A stretch of DNA of 64,000 nucleotides from Lunatimonas salinarum (GCF_017811155.1 NZ_JACVCV010000021.1:1-64000); one strand, 5' to 3'; shown: positions 45,223 through 54,884, counted from the first letter of the stretch. Notes: generated by a model not told the origin, from the sequence alone. Numbers and translations are program-made.

Positions 45223-46084
45223 CCCTCAGATATACCATTCCCAATCACCATTTTTTTACCAAATTTCCGACAAGGAGCTTTCTGATTATCTCTTGCGTAT
45301 CGGGTTTGACGCTGCGGTCAGTCCTTCGTTGGCCTGTTTGGAACGGTTACATGTTCTTCATCCGCAGTCCATTCCCTTTGAAACGCTCAATCCATTTTTG
45401 GGCATTCCGGTTTTATTGGATACCACTTCATTGTGGAAAAAGCTCGTTTATCAAGGGAGGGGAGGCTACTGTTTCGAGCAAAACCTGCTCTTTGGTGCCG
45501 TCTTACGGAAAATTGGCTTTCAGGTCAAAAGCCTTGCGGCAAGGGTTCTGTGGCAGTTGCCTGCAGGTAAAGTCATGCCTCGCGATCACATGGTATTACT
45601 TGTGTCGCTTGCGGGAAAAGAATGGCTGGTAGATGTAGGTTGGGGTGGAAATACCTTACCAAAACCACTGCTCTTGGAAGAACCCTCTGTTCAGTGTACC
45701 TCCCACGAACCCTTTCGCCTGATAAAAAGCGGAGGTTTGTACGTCTTATCGATTGAAATAAACGGCAGATGGGAGGAAATGCACGAGTTTGGAAAGACTG
45801 AGTTCCTATTGCCCGACTATGACGTGATCAGCTGGTACCTTTGTCACCACCCGGAATCATTGTTTGTCAATCACCTGATGGCCGCTAGGACCCTTCCTTC
45901 CGGCAGAATTACCCTTAAAGACAACCTGTTTTCGACGCACACGACGAACGGAGAGACACAAAAGACCTTGCTCCAATCCCCGGCAGAAATCGAAGAAGTT
46001 CTAAGGGAAAGGTTTGGGATCAATCTACCGAATAACCCCCATCTGGTTGATAAGCTATCAACCTGTATCTACCCTATAGCCTAA
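45215..46084 (+). CDS. Arylamine N-acetyltransferase
   Basis: A 289-aa NAT. The catalytic triad is visible as Cys86 in GRGGYCFEQN, His125 in PRDHMVLLV and Asp140 in WLVDVGWGG. LQPIPFETLNP-like sequence (HPQSIPFETLNP) at the N-terminus is family-typical. It transfers acetyl from acetyl-CoA to arylamines or hydrazines. Its ATG lies inside the HEPN-like gene end (8-bp overlap), so it is the third gene of that unit. Its link to the other two proteins is unknown. Confidence 0.93.
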   Translation: MDNPQIYHSQSPFFYQISDKELSDYLLRIGFDAAVSPSLACLERLHVLHPQSIPFETLNPFLGIPVLLDTTSLWKKLVYQGRGGYCFEQNLLFGAVLRKIGFQVKSLAARVLWQLPAGKVMPRDHMVLLVSLAGKEWLVDVGWGGNTLPKPLLLEEPSVQCTSHEPFRLIKSGGLYVLSIEINGRWEEMHEFGKTEFLLPDYDVISWYLCHHPESLFVNHLMAARTLPSGRITLKDNLFSTHTTNGETQKTLLQSPAEIEEVLRERFGINLPNNPHLVDKLSTCIYPIA

Positions 46085-46135
46085 ATACTTTCGAGTAGGT
46101 TTATAAGCAACAGGAGTCCAAGCTTGGCAGCGGTA

Positions 46136-47251
46136 TTAATTCACCAGCCAAAGGTAATTTCCGTACCCACTCTTCTCCATATCCGCTTTTGGAATGAAGC
46201 GCATAGCCGCGGAATTCATGCAGTAGCGAAGCCCTGTGGGAGGTGGTCCATCGTTGAAAACATGCCCCACATGCGAATCTCCGTATTTGCTTCGTACTTC
46301 GACACGTGTCATGCCATAACTCTTATCAAGCACTTTTTCCAAGTATCTGGCATCTATTGGCTTGGTAAAGCTAGGCCATCCTGATCCTGATTCGTATTTG
46401 TCCGAAGAACTGAAAAGTGGCGCTCCTGAGACGATGCATACGTAAATGCCTGCTTCTTTATTGCCGTTGTATGCGTTATCAAATGCCCTTTCTGTTGCCT
46501 CTTCCATCGTCACCTGATATTGCAACGACGTGAGTTTCATTTTTAACTCCGAATCAGCGGGCTTTTTGTATCGGTCTGTAGACGGAACTTCCCAATGCGC
46601 CTGTATGAAGCGGTCCCTGCCGGAACCGGTACGGTAGCTCTTGTACTCGCGGGGGCTCTTTTTGTAGTAATCTTGATGATAGGTTTCTGCTTTGTAGAAG
46701 TTGGTGTATTTCACAATGGGCGTGACGATGGGCTTATCGAAAATACCGGACTTGTTTAGCTGCTCTTTAGAGGATTCCGCCACCTGTTTTTGCATGTTGT
46801 CATGGTAAAAGATAGCTGATTCGTATTGGCTTCCCCTGTCGTAAAATGATCCACCTGCATCTGTGGGATCAAACTGCTGCCAAAAGATATCAATGATTTC
46901 GGCATAACTGATTACATCTGGGTCAAAGGTCACCTGAACGGCCTCTTTATGCGAAGTACGCCCTCCCGAAACATCGGAATAGGTGGGGTTTTTTTCTTTT
47001 CCTCCCGCATATCCGGATACCACCGAAATTACCCCATCAATCCCCTCAAAAGGGGCTTCTATACACCAGAAACAGCCCCCGGCAAAGGTGGCCATTTCCT
47101 TTTTTCCGGCATAGGTGATGAGTTCGTCTTTGGCATCTACTTGATCATCTGCGGTAGGATTATTAGCGGAGCAAGCAACTGTAGCTACATAGAGCAAAAC
47201 AAGCGTGCCAAGTGCATTCAATCTTAACATAGCATTCCAAATTTTATTCAT
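46136..47251 (-). CDS. msrAB: Bifunctional MsrA-MsrB methionine sulfoxide reductase lipoprotein
   Basis: A 371-aa fusion with a lipobox (YVATVAC, Cys27). The MsrA domain has GCFWC with catalytic Cys60 and runs to about residue 215. The MsrB domain has [18 protein letters not shown] and RYCMNS with catalytic Cys344. The MsrB domain lacks the two CxxC zinc pairs seen in the cytoplasmic MsrB at 38 kb, so it is of the zinc-free type. It repairs both S- and R-sulfoxides in envelope proteins. The gene converges on the acetyltransferase gene. Confidence 0.93.
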   Translation of the reverse strand: MNKIWNAMLRLNALGTLVLLYVATVACSANNPTADDQVDAKDELITYAGKKEMATFAGGCFWCIEAPFEGIDGVISVVSGYAGGKEKNPTYSDVSGGRTSHKEAVQVTFDPDVISYAEIIDIFWQQFDPTDAGGSFYDRGSQYESAIFYHDNMQKQVAESSKEQLNKSGIFDKPIVTPIVKYTNFYKAETYHQDYYKKSPREYKSYRTGSGRDRFIQAHWEVPSTDRYKKPADSELKMKLTSLQYQVTMEEATERAFDNAYNGNKEAGIYVCIVSGAPLFSSSDKYESGSGWPSFTKPIDARYLEKVLDKSYGMTRVEVRSKYGDSHVGHVFNDGPPPTGLRYCMNSAAMRFIPKADMEKSGYGNYLWLVN

Positions 47252-47284
47252 AAACCAACTTGATGAGGAAGATGTTTGAAATTT

Positions 47285-47473
47285 TCATTCCTCCGGCATG
47301 ACAAACCACAGGATCAAGTAAACCAATAATCCAGGAAAAGCGGCACTGAGCAAAGATACCAGCACATAGACAATCCGAAGTTTGTCCGCATCCCAACCGA
47401 GGTATTTGGCAAGACCGGAACATACACCGGCAATCATTTTATTTGAGGTCACTCGGGTCAGTTTTTTCTCCAT
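47285..47473 (-). CDS. PspC domain-containing protein
   Basis: 62 aa from the Met at 47473 (a longer frame to 47527 adds an unlikely extension). The PspC pattern is KMIAGVCSGLAKYLGWDADK followed by one hydrophobic helix (VLVSLLSAAFPGLLVYLILW) and VMPEE at the end. Small PspC-like proteins are membrane stress regulators. It lies upstream of the MsrA-MsrB gene by 33 bp on the same strand. Confidence 0.88.
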   Translation of the reverse strand: MEKKLTRVTSNKMIAGVCSGLAKYLGWDADKLRIVYVLVSLLSAAFPGLLVYLILWFVMPEE

Positions 47474-47622
47474 GGTAGCGCTGTTTTTCAAGTTTCTATA
47501 CCAGTTTGTGAATATGAGGGATGGCAAAATGATCAGCTAATTTTCCCGTCATCTAAACAATAATACAATCTTTTTTGAAAATAAAATCCGTGTCGGGGGT
47601 TATATTTGGAAAAAACATACGC

Positions 47623-47982
47623 ATGCAGGAAACCTGGAAAATTAAGCTAATGGAGTTGGCCACCGATCGTTCCCCGGATTCGGAGGCTTGGCTGCGGCAG
47701 GTATTTCAGGACAGAAGGGCTGAAATTGGCATTTTCCTATCTTATTATTACCGGTCGGAGGGGGCGGTCGTTGAAAATGTTTCCCTCCAATCTCATTGTG
47801 CAGAGACGGTCACCGAAGGGAATTTGATCGTTCGCTTTGACCTGGTGCATTATAACGCCTGCTTGAACATCCACGAGCAGGGGAAAGAAGCCATGGAGCT
47901 CAGATACCAAATTTTCCCCTCCCAAGGAGAGATTTTGCTCACTGGACCTTACTGGCCGGAAAGAGAGCCGGACGAAATGTGA
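47623..47982 (+). CDS. Hypothetical protein
   Basis: 119 aa from the Met at 47623, where MQETWKIKLMELATDRSPDS begins. A longer frame to 47575 has a less natural start. The middle is beta-rich (VVENVSLQSHCAETVTEGNL, VRFDLVHYNACLNIH) and the end has MELRYQIFPSQGEILLTG. No family, signal peptide or membrane segment is recognised. It is isolated between a divergent PspC gene and a convergent SMP-30 gene. Confidence 0.6.
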   Translation: MQETWKIKLMELATDRSPDSEAWLRQVFQDRRAEIGIFLSYYYRSEGAVVENVSLQSHCAETVTEGNLIVRFDLVHYNACLNIHEQGKEAMELRYQIFPSQGEILLTGPYWPEREPDEM

Positions 47983-48025
47983 CTTGTACGGTGAAAATTA
48001 ACGAAGCGTATCTGGATTTCTACAT

Positions 48026-49057
48026 CTACTTCCCGATTGGTATTCGGATCACGTAACTGTCAGCGGTCACATACAGGTGTTTTTCGCCGCCATCTAATGC
48101 GACATTGGAAGTCAGCTGCCCCACTTTTAACTTACCAAGTAGTACGCCTTGTACGTCAAAAATCCAGACACCTCCGGGGCCGGTGGCGTAGATAATGCCT
48201 TTGGACGAGACTTTGAGTCCATCCGGAAGCCCCTTTTCTTGTTGCAATGCCCCCGATCCATCGTAGAAAATCTGTCCTTCGTCCAGGGCTTTACCCTGTT
48301 CCAATACCCGATAGATGTACCAATACGGCTTTTGAGGATCGGAGTTGGCGATCAGCAAAGAACTTTCTCCAGGAAGAAAGTGGATGCCATTGGGCCGGCT
48401 GAGGCTGTCTACTAATAGGCTGAGGGTTTTTTCTACAGGACTATAGCGATATACTCCTTGAAATGGAAGCTCTTTTTGGGGGTCGTTGATGTTTTTTTCC
48501 AGGCCATATGGCGGATCGGTGAAATAGAGATTTCCGTGGGAGTCAAACACTGCGTCATTTGGGCTATTAAAGCGCTGTCCCTCGTAATTGCCCACAATGG
48601 TCTTGTAAGCAGGGATTGGATTGGCAAGTGGGGCATCCATTACCGCGATTTGTCGGTCTCCGTGTTGGCATAACACCAATTGGCCTTCCGGGCTTAATAA
48701 AAGTCCATTGGAACCGACTTCGCCGCCCCGTTGGCTTGTCCCCGTATAACCAGATGGCTGCAGGTAGGGCTTGACGCCCTCGTCCTGCGTCCATCGGTAC
48801 ACGGTATTGGTGGGTATTTCGGAAAACAACAACATCTGCTCATTTTCCACCCAAAGAGGACCCTCTGTCCATTCAAATCCCTCTCCCAACACTTCAGCCT
48901 TTGTGCCCTCCGGGAATAGTTTATCCATCAATTCGTGATGTCGCTCTATTTCCAACGATAATGTTGTGGCTGTGGATTCTTCGACAGCGGTTTTCTGACC
49001 GCACCCCAGGGCAAGCAATGCCGCTGTAGCGAATTGTAAAGAAGAGGAACTTTTCAT
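48026..49057 (-). CDS. SMP-30/gluconolactonase family lipoprotein
   Basis: A 343-aa beta-propeller with a lipobox (LLALGC, Cys about residue 19). The metal-site motifs are GEGFEWTEGPLWVENEQML (Glu), FNSPNDAVFDSHGNLYFTDP (Asn, Asp) and SRPNGIHFLPGES (Asn). The family hydrolyses sugar lactones. It follows the mutarotase gene by 10 bp on the same strand and ends the GH2-mutarotase-lactonase operon. Confidence 0.9.
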   Translation of the reverse strand: MKSSSSLQFATAALLALGCGQKTAVEESTATTLSLEIERHHELMDKLFPEGTKAEVLGEGFEWTEGPLWVENEQMLLFSEIPTNTVYRWTQDEGVKPYLQPSGYTGTSQRGGEVGSNGLLLSPEGQLVLCQHGDRQIAVMDAPLANPIPAYKTIVGNYEGQRFNSPNDAVFDSHGNLYFTDPPYGLEKNINDPQKELPFQGVYRYSPVEKTLSLLVDSLSRPNGIHFLPGESSLLIANSDPQKPYWYIYRVLEQGKALDEGQIFYDGSGALQQEKGLPDGLKVSSKGIIYATGPGGVWIFDVQGVLLGKLKVGQLTSNVALDGGEKHLYVTADSYVIRIPIGK

Positions 49058-49067
49058 GGTTTACTTG

Positions 49068-50237
49068 TCAACGTTCAACGGAGAATTTGTAGATACAAGC
49101 ATGTTCGTAAGTTTCACCCGGATTCAGCACCACAGAAGGAAAATTGGGCTGATTTGGGGAATCTGGAAAATGCTGTGTTTCCAAGCAAATGGCCCCCCGC
49201 TTTTCGTAGGTTTTTCCTTCTTTGGATTTTGATTGGCCATTCATAAAGTTGCCGGTGTAGATCTGTACGCCAGGCTGTGTGGTGAAAACTTCCATTTTTC
49301 TGCCATTTTCCGGCACTACTACGGTAGCCGCTAGTTCGGGTTTTTTTCCGTCATCTTTCTTGTTCAACACCCAGTTATGATCGTATCCGCCAGCGATTTT
49401 GAGTTGAGGATAATCGGTATCAATCCGTTCTCCCACGAGGTGGGGTGTTCTAAAATCCATGGGCGTTTCCGCAACTGGAGCGATTTCGCCTGTTGGAATC
49501 AGTACATCGTTAACGGGCGTAAAATGATCTGCATTGAGTGTAAGCAAGTGATTATGTACATTGCCGTTGCCGTGTCCGTTCAGGTTGTAAAAACCATGGT
49601 GGGTCAAGTTTACGATCGTCTTTTGATCGGTCTCTGCATTATAGGTTATTTTAAACTCGTTTTCATCGGTGAGTTCATAGGTCATAATCACTGTCAGGTT
49701 TCCAGGGAATCCCGCTTGCCCATCGGCAGAAACATACTTAAGTTGCAGCAGTTGATCCGATGCCTCCAGCACCTCCCAAACTACCGCATGGTATCCTCCG
49801 GGCCACCCATGTAGGTTGTTGGGTCCGTTGTTTGCCTCCAGTTGGTAGGTTTTGCCGTCCAGCGTGAATTGCGCGTTGGCGATTCGGTTTCCGTATCTAC
49901 CTATAGGGGCACCAAAGTACCCTCCGCCTGCTTCCATGTAATCGTCCAGGTTGTCAAAACCCAAATTGATGTCCTCAAAATTACCATCCTTATCAGGCGT
50001 AAAAAGCTCCAAAATGCGGCCACCATAGTTGGTGACGGTCATTTCCAGGCCGTTATTGTTCTTTAAAACGAAGAAGCGGACTGTTCCCTCCGGAAGGGTA
50101 CGTTCAAATTTTTTAGGGTCTAGTTTGCTGTACATTTGTATGGATGTTTCGTTTGCTTGTTCGTTGGTGTTTTCCGTGGAGGTGCCGCAGGCGAAAGCAA
50201 GCAGCGTCGCACCAGTCAGTAGGGCAAGGTTCTTCAT
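49068..50237 (-). CDS. Galactose mutarotase (aldose 1-epimerase) lipoprotein
   Basis: A 389-aa protein with a lipobox (LLAFACG, Cys17). The family motifs are GRYGNRIANA, NNLHGWPGG (His), NLTHHGFYNLNG (catalytic His) and GAICLETQHFPDSPN (catalytic Glu). It interconverts alpha and beta anomers of aldoses. Its start codon overlaps the stop of the GH2 gene by 4 bp, so they are coupled. As a lipoprotein it acts outside the cytoplasm on the sugars the GH2 enzyme releases. Confidence 0.93.
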   Translation of the reverse strand: MKNLALLTGATLLAFACGTSTENTNEQANETSIQMYSKLDPKKFERTLPEGTVRFFVLKNNNGLEMTVTNYGGRILELFTPDKDGNFEDINLGFDNLDDYMEAGGGYFGAPIGRYGNRIANAQFTLDGKTYQLEANNGPNNLHGWPGGYHAVVWEVLEASDQLLQLKYVSADGQAGFPGNLTVIMTYELTDENEFKITYNAETDQKTIVNLTHHGFYNLNGHGNGNVHNHLLTLNADHFTPVNDVLIPTGEIAPVAETPMDFRTPHLVGERIDTDYPQLKIAGGYDHNWVLNKKDDGKKPELAATVVVPENGRKMEVFTTQPGVQIYTGNFMNGQSKSKEGKTYEKRGAICLETQHFPDSPNQPNFPSVVLNPGETYEHACIYKFSVER

Positions 50238-52078
50238 TTTTCGTGTAGGTTAATGTCGTATAAAGGTTGGTGAAGTGTTTTCATAAGGTCTGGGTCAAAT
50301 TTGACTATTTTTCGATCATAGGTCATCAGCCCATTGACCTCTACTTCCACATCGGTGGTTTGCGTGTAGATGGCTGCAGAAAGTCCCAGTGGGATCAGTG
50401 GAAGAAGGTCGGTAATCAGCTGCTTATACCGATTACTGAGTTCGGATTTGTCTTTAAAACTTTGGTATCCCCAGTTATCTTTTTCCTGCCAGGTGTGACC
50501 TTCTATGGGTAAGCCCAAGCCCCCATATTCACCGAGTACGATTACTTGTTGGCTTCCCCAGATCTTCGGGTCTGGCATCACGGGATCCGGGTAATTATGC
50601 ATGTCCATGATTTGTCCCGACAAGGTGTAATTTCCACCACTAGCCCCATCTACCAATCGAGTTGGGTCGTATTGAACGGTCCAATCTACTATTTCCGCCG
50701 TCTTGAATTGGCCCCAAGCCTCATTAAAGGGCACCCAAACCACAATTGATGGGAAATTGAAATTGGCATCCATGATTGCCTTCCATTCCTTGCGAAAGAT
50801 GGCTTCAGATTCCGGTGTACGTTTTTTTTCCGTTCCCTTGCCTATTACGCCGGGCCTGGATTCCCAGCGATTGCCCATGTCGCCACTGGGCATGTCCTGC
50901 CACACCAGCATCCCTAGCCTGTCGCAATGGTAGTACCAGCGGGCGGGCTCTACCTTGACGTGTTTTCGGATCATATTAAAGCCCATCTCCTGGGTTTTGA
51001 GAATGTCAAAAAGTAGGGCTTCTTCCGTAGGTGAGGTGTAAAGCCCGTCCGGCCACCATCCCTGGTCGAGGGGGCCGTACTGAAACAGGAATTCATCGTT
51101 TAGCATTATCCGCTGAATACCATTTTTGTCTGTTTCCATGGTTACTTTCCGCATGGCCCCGTAGCTTTTGACTTGGTCAATTACCCTGCGGCCCTCCATC
51201 AGTATGACTTCTAGGTCATATAAAAAGGGCGTATCTGGTGACCAAAGCTTTGGGTTTGGAATAGGGAGCACCGCTTCGTTTCCTGGAGATGTTTCACGCT
51301 CTCCCACCAGCTTTCCGGACTCCAGCACGCGCACTCGAATCCGTTGTCCGGGTTTTGCAGCTGTCACGGTGGGACGAATCGAAAAAGCATTTTGGTCTAC
51401 AACGGCCGTATTTCTTAGGTCAGAGATGTAGGATTCAGGCACTGTTTCCATCCATACGGATTGCCAGATTCCTGTCACAGGCTTGTACCAAATTCCGTGT
51501 GGGGCTTTTACCTGCTTGCCACGTGGCTGAGGCCCCTCATCGGTGGGGTCCCAAACCCGCACATCGATTGTCTGATTTTTTCCGGAATTCAGGTGATCTG
51601 TGATATCAAAATAGAACGGGTCGTATCCGCCCCGATGCAGGCCTGCCGATTTCCCATTGATGAATACCTCGGCTTCCCAATCTACTGCTCCAAAGTGAAG
51701 CAATAGACGGTCATTTTTTCGGGGCCTTGCGGCCTCTAGGACTTTTCTGTACCAGAGTTCATTTTCCTTGCCTACTTCCCTACCTACTCCCGATAGTGCG
51801 GATTCGACCGCAAAGGGTACCAGTATTTTACCTTCGTGGGTAGCAGGAAGGGAGGAGCCTTTGGATTGGATGGTAAAGGACCATAATCCATTTAGCGATT
51901 GCCAATTTGCCCGTTCCATCTGTGGCCGGGGATATTCTGGAAGCGGGTTGTTTGGATCTACCTGATCTGCCCAAGGGCTACGGATTTTTCCCTCCACAAT
52001 TTTCCATTCACTGGATTGGCCACGGAGCAAAAAGGGCAGCAAAAACATTAGGACAACGAAAGGTAGTTGTTTCAGCAT
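50234..52078 (-). CDS. Glycoside hydrolase family 2 protein
   Basis: A 614-aa secreted enzyme with a signal peptide (LLPFLLRGQ). The sugar-binding domain is in residues about 45-220 (NWQSLNGLWSF, HFGAVDWEAEVFING), the immunoglobulin-like domain about 225-310, and the TIM barrel follows. The acid/base Glu is in VWVPFNEAWGQF and the nucleophile Glu in VLGEYGGLG. Members cleave beta-galactosides, beta-mannosides or beta-glucuronides. The exact linkage is not determined. It heads the operon with a mutarotase and a lactonase. Confidence 0.92.
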   Translation of the reverse strand: MLKQLPFVVLMFLLPFLLRGQSSEWKIVEGKIRSPWADQVDPNNPLPEYPRPQMERANWQSLNGLWSFTIQSKGSSLPATHEGKILVPFAVESALSGVGREVGKENELWYRKVLEAARPRKNDRLLLHFGAVDWEAEVFINGKSAGLHRGGYDPFYFDITDHLNSGKNQTIDVRVWDPTDEGPQPRGKQVKAPHGIWYKPVTGIWQSVWMETVPESYISDLRNTAVVDQNAFSIRPTVTAAKPGQRIRVRVLESGKLVGERETSPGNEAVLPIPNPKLWSPDTPFLYDLEVILMEGRRVIDQVKSYGAMRKVTMETDKNGIQRIMLNDEFLFQYGPLDQGWWPDGLYTSPTEEALLFDILKTQEMGFNMIRKHVKVEPARWYYHCDRLGMLVWQDMPSGDMGNRWESRPGVIGKGTEKKRTPESEAIFRKEWKAIMDANFNFPSIVVWVPFNEAWGQFKTAEIVDWTVQYDPTRLVDGASGGNYTLSGQIMDMHNYPDPVMPDPKIWGSQQVIVLGEYGGLGLPIEGHTWQEKDNWGYQSFKDKSELSNRYKQLITDLLPLIPLGLSAAIYTQTTDVEVEVNGLMTYDRKIVKFDPDLMKTLHQPLYDINLHEK

Positions 52079-52267
52079 AATCTTTGGGTTTGAAGCAAAT
52101 TTAGTTTTAATAATGCGTACCTCCTTGTTTTGGATTCATTTTTTTGGCTATTTTTAAGGCCATCCTTGAGCACCTTGTTTCCAACAGTTAAGGTGTGTTC
52201 TCGGCGGTGTTTTTTTTAAAACCGCTTGGGATACATGATATCTCCTTCCATCGAATCGATTACCGCA

Positions 52268-53068
52268 ATGAATTCAGCAGGCAGTCTTTCCAATGTAACG
52301 CTCTTTTTGTTTGTCACCGGTCAATTTCTGTGCGGGTTTCCGTTGTTTGGGCAGCAAGAGCTACCCATGAAGGGATTGTGCGCGCACCGGGGAGCGATGA
52401 GTACTTTTCCGGAAAATACACTGCCAGCCTTTCAGGAGGCACTTCGGCTGGGAGCGGAAATGATTGAGTTCGATGTACAGCTTAGCAAAGATGGAGCGTT
52501 GGTCATCATGCATGATGCGGATGTGAGCCGGACGACAAACGGCAAGGGGAAAGTCGCTGACCTAACCTTGGATCAGATCAGGAAGCTGGATGCGGGAAGT
52601 TGGAAGGGACCTGAATTTGACGGACTGCAGGTGCCGATAATGGAGGAAGTTTTGGATATTATGCCGCGGGATATTTGGCTGAATATACACATCAAAGGGG
52701 GCGAGGAAGTAGGCCGAATGGTGGCAGAACGAATCGTGGAGCTTAATCGGACACATCAATCGGTTTTGGCGGTAGAGGCTGCAGCCCGCAAGGGAGCGAA
52801 GATGGCCTATCCGGACGTGCTAATTTGCAATATGGAAAGGCTGTCCGGTGGGTGGGATTATGTGCAGAGCACGGTAGAGATGGGTGCCGATTTTATACAG
52901 TTGCGGGGTGAGGTTAAGCCTGTTTTTGCGGATTATGCGGCCAAATTGAAGGAACATGGGATCAAAATCAATTATTTCGGCACCGATGACCCTGACTTGG
53001 TTCGAAGTCTTTGGGAAATGGGCATTGACTTTCCGTTAGTAAATGACATCAGTGGATTGAAGAGGTGA
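52268..53068 (+). CDS. Glycerophosphodiester phosphodiesterase, secreted
   Basis: 266 aa from the Met at 52268, which opens a signal peptide ending FGQQ. An upstream frame to 52226 adds residues before it. GDPD motifs are AHRGAMSTFPENT, EFDVQLSKDG with the metal-binding pair and VIMHDADVSRTTNG with the catalytic His. It is a second paralogue in the window, unlike the lipoprotein at 17-18 kb, and closer to classical bacterial GDPDs. It lies alone before the FecI gene. Confidence 0.93.
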   Translation: MNSAGSLSNVTLFLFVTGQFLCGFPLFGQQELPMKGLCAHRGAMSTFPENTLPAFQEALRLGAEMIEFDVQLSKDGALVIMHDADVSRTTNGKGKVADLTLDQIRKLDAGSWKGPEFDGLQVPIMEEVLDIMPRDIWLNIHIKGGEEVGRMVAERIVELNRTHQSVLAVEAAARKGAKMAYPDVLICNMERLSGGWDYVQSTVEMGADFIQLRGEVKPVFADYAAKLKEHGIKINYFGTDDPDLVRSLWEMGIDFPLVNDISGLKR

Positions 53069-53154
53069 TTTGTACGGGATAATTTCTTCTAAGGGATGTA
53101 TTTCAGAGGAATAATTAACTATATTCGGGTCAATTAGTACGATTCAATCCCAAA

Positions 53155-53715
53155 ATGACCGACCAACAACTTTGTGTTTTACTCCACTCCGGAGATAAAA
53201 AGGCCTTTGATATCGTTTACCAACGGTATTGGAAACGACTGTTTGTATATGCGTATAAGATTTTTGAAGATCAATTGGTCTGTGAGGATATTGTGCAGGA
53301 GGTATTCGTGAGGTTGTGGGAGCGGGGTACCCAAGTAAGGATTTTTGAGTTGGAGAAGTACTTACTGAGAGCTACCAAATATCAAGTACTGAATGCCATT
53401 CGGGATTTGAGGCGGACTACATCCTATGAAGATATTTTCGCTCATCTTCCTTCGGAACTAGCTGTCGATTTGATTTACGAAGAAAAGGAGACTTATCAGC
53501 TGATAAACAACAGTGTAAATGCCCTTCCGGAAAAGTGCCAGGAGATTTTTTTGTTAAGCCGACAGGAGGAGCTTTCCAACAAAGAAATTGCTCAAAAACT
53601 CCATATCTCCGTGAGGACTGTGGAAGCACACTTGTACAAGGCAGTGAGAATACTTAAAAACAATTTGAACAAACTAAACATAGGTATTGGGTTTTTGCTA
53701 GGGTATTTTCAATAG
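53155..53715 (+). CDS. FecI-like ECF RNA polymerase sigma factor
   Basis: A 186-aa ECF sigma factor. Region 2 (DKKAFDIVYQRYWKRLFVYA, DIVQEVFVRLWERG) and region 4 (LPEKCQEIFLLSRQEELSNK, IAQKLHISVRTVEAHLYKAV) are both intact. It starts the FecI-FecR-SusC-SusD set and, with the anti-sigma protein, should transcribe the downstream SusCD genes when the outer-membrane receptor binds its glycan. Confidence 0.95.
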   Translation: MTDQQLCVLLHSGDKKAFDIVYQRYWKRLFVYAYKIFEDQLVCEDIVQEVFVRLWERGTQVRIFELEKYLLRATKYQVLNAIRDLRRTTSYEDIFAHLPSELAVDLIYEEKETYQLINNSVNALPEKCQEIFLLSRQEELSNKEIAQKLHISVRTVEAHLYKAVRILKNNLNKLNIGIGFLLGYFQ

Positions 53716-53790
53716 TAAAATTATTTTTTGGTAGGGAGTAAGTAGTTTGACCGGGTTTGGTTACTATCTGTTTCAAAGCAATAAATTCAG

Positions 53791-54759
53791 ATGGACAAAA
53801 AGCGTTTTTTTAACTTGCTGGAAAAACAAGCAAAGGGCTTAAGCAGCCCGGAGGAAAATCGGCTTATTTCAGATGTGTTTGACGAGTTGCAGCGGCTTCC
53901 CATGTCTTGGGAAATGAACGAACGGGAAGAGGATGCCATAAAATCCCGTATCAAACGTCAAGTAGCTACCCGCCTAAAGGATCGTGCAATCACCAAGTCC
54001 AATCGGTATTCCTACAGGGTGTTGGCTGCTTTTTTTGTGTTGCTAATCGGTTTAGGCTTCGTAATCTATCAACGGAACGTCTCTGTTCAACCGGTACCTA
54101 TGGCGGAACGTATGACCGGCGAGCGTCAAAAGGCGGTAATAACCCTTGGAGATGGATCGGTGGTCTACCTGAATGTCAATTCTAAAATTCGGTTTCCGGA
54201 GGAGTTTGCGTCTGATTCCCGTGAAATTGAACTGGAGGGCGAGGCCTTTTTTGAGGTGGTGCCGGATAGCAAGCGACCATTCTTGGTACAAAGTAGCGGC
54301 ATAAAGACCCGCGTATTGGGAACTAGCTTTAACGTAAAGGCTATTTCGAAAAGTCAAGTAGAGGTAATGGTGAAGACGGGTAGGGTAGGGGTCATTCAAG
54401 GAGGCATCAACGAAGAGCGGCAGTTGGTACTCAGTCCAAATCAGCTGGCCTTGGTTGATCCCGAAAACCGCAAAATGGCCGTATCAGAAGTAGATGCGGC
54501 AGATTACCTGGCGTGGCGTTCGGAACAAATCGCTTTTGATATGACGCCATTCAGCGAGGTACTGGCAAAATTGGAGAAAGTATATAACATTGCTATTGAT
54601 GTTGAGGGAATGGCCGGGGAGGGCTGCTTTATTAAGGCTTCCTATGAAAATAGGAGCCTCTATACGGTGCTTTATGGACTAAAAAACCTAGTGGATTTTC
54701 AATACGAAAAGACGGTTGACGGAAGGCTGCGAATCCGCTATCGGGGATGTAAAAATTAA
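53791..54759 (+). CDS. FecR-family anti-sigma factor
   Basis: A 322-aa protein. A cytoplasmic N-terminal part (1-75, which binds the sigma factor) is followed by a transmembrane helix at about 76-94 (RVLAAFFVLLIGLGFVIYQ), the periplasmic FecR domain (about 110-210: QKAVITLGDGSVVYLNVNS, VLGTSFNVKAI) and a C-terminal DUF4974 domain that contacts the STN domain of the receptor. It lies 75 bp after the sigma gene. Confidence 0.95.
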   Translation: MDKKRFFNLLEKQAKGLSSPEENRLISDVFDELQRLPMSWEMNEREEDAIKSRIKRQVATRLKDRAITKSNRYSYRVLAAFFVLLIGLGFVIYQRNVSVQPVPMAERMTGERQKAVITLGDGSVVYLNVNSKIRFPEEFASDSREIELEGEAFFEVVPDSKRPFLVQSSGIKTRVLGTSFNVKAISKSQVEVMVKTGRVGVIQGGINEERQLVLSPNQLALVDPENRKMAVSEVDAADYLAWRSEQIAFDMTPFSEVLAKLEKVYNIAIDVEGMAGEGCFIKASYENRSLYTVLYGLKNLVDFQYEKTVDGRLRIRYRGCKN

Positions 54760-54833
54760 CGATCAATAAACGATAACAACGTAAAACCATTCCCAAAACC
54801 CGCCTATGAAACAGTGACCATCGCTTTATAAAA

Positions 54834-54884
54834 ATCCGAGACTGCTGCAACAGTCCCGGATAGAATTTCAACGGGCCAAGGCCC
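54834..54884 (+). promoter_or_regulatory. Two hairpins in the SusC leader
   Basis: ATCCGAGACTG (54834-54844) pairs with CAGTCCCGGAT (54851-54861) with one mismatch, and GGGCC/GGCCC (54873-54884) follows. They lie 30-80 bp before the SusC start. They may be a terminator-attenuator or an mRNA leader structure of the FecI-controlled SusCD transcript. Confidence 0.4.
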
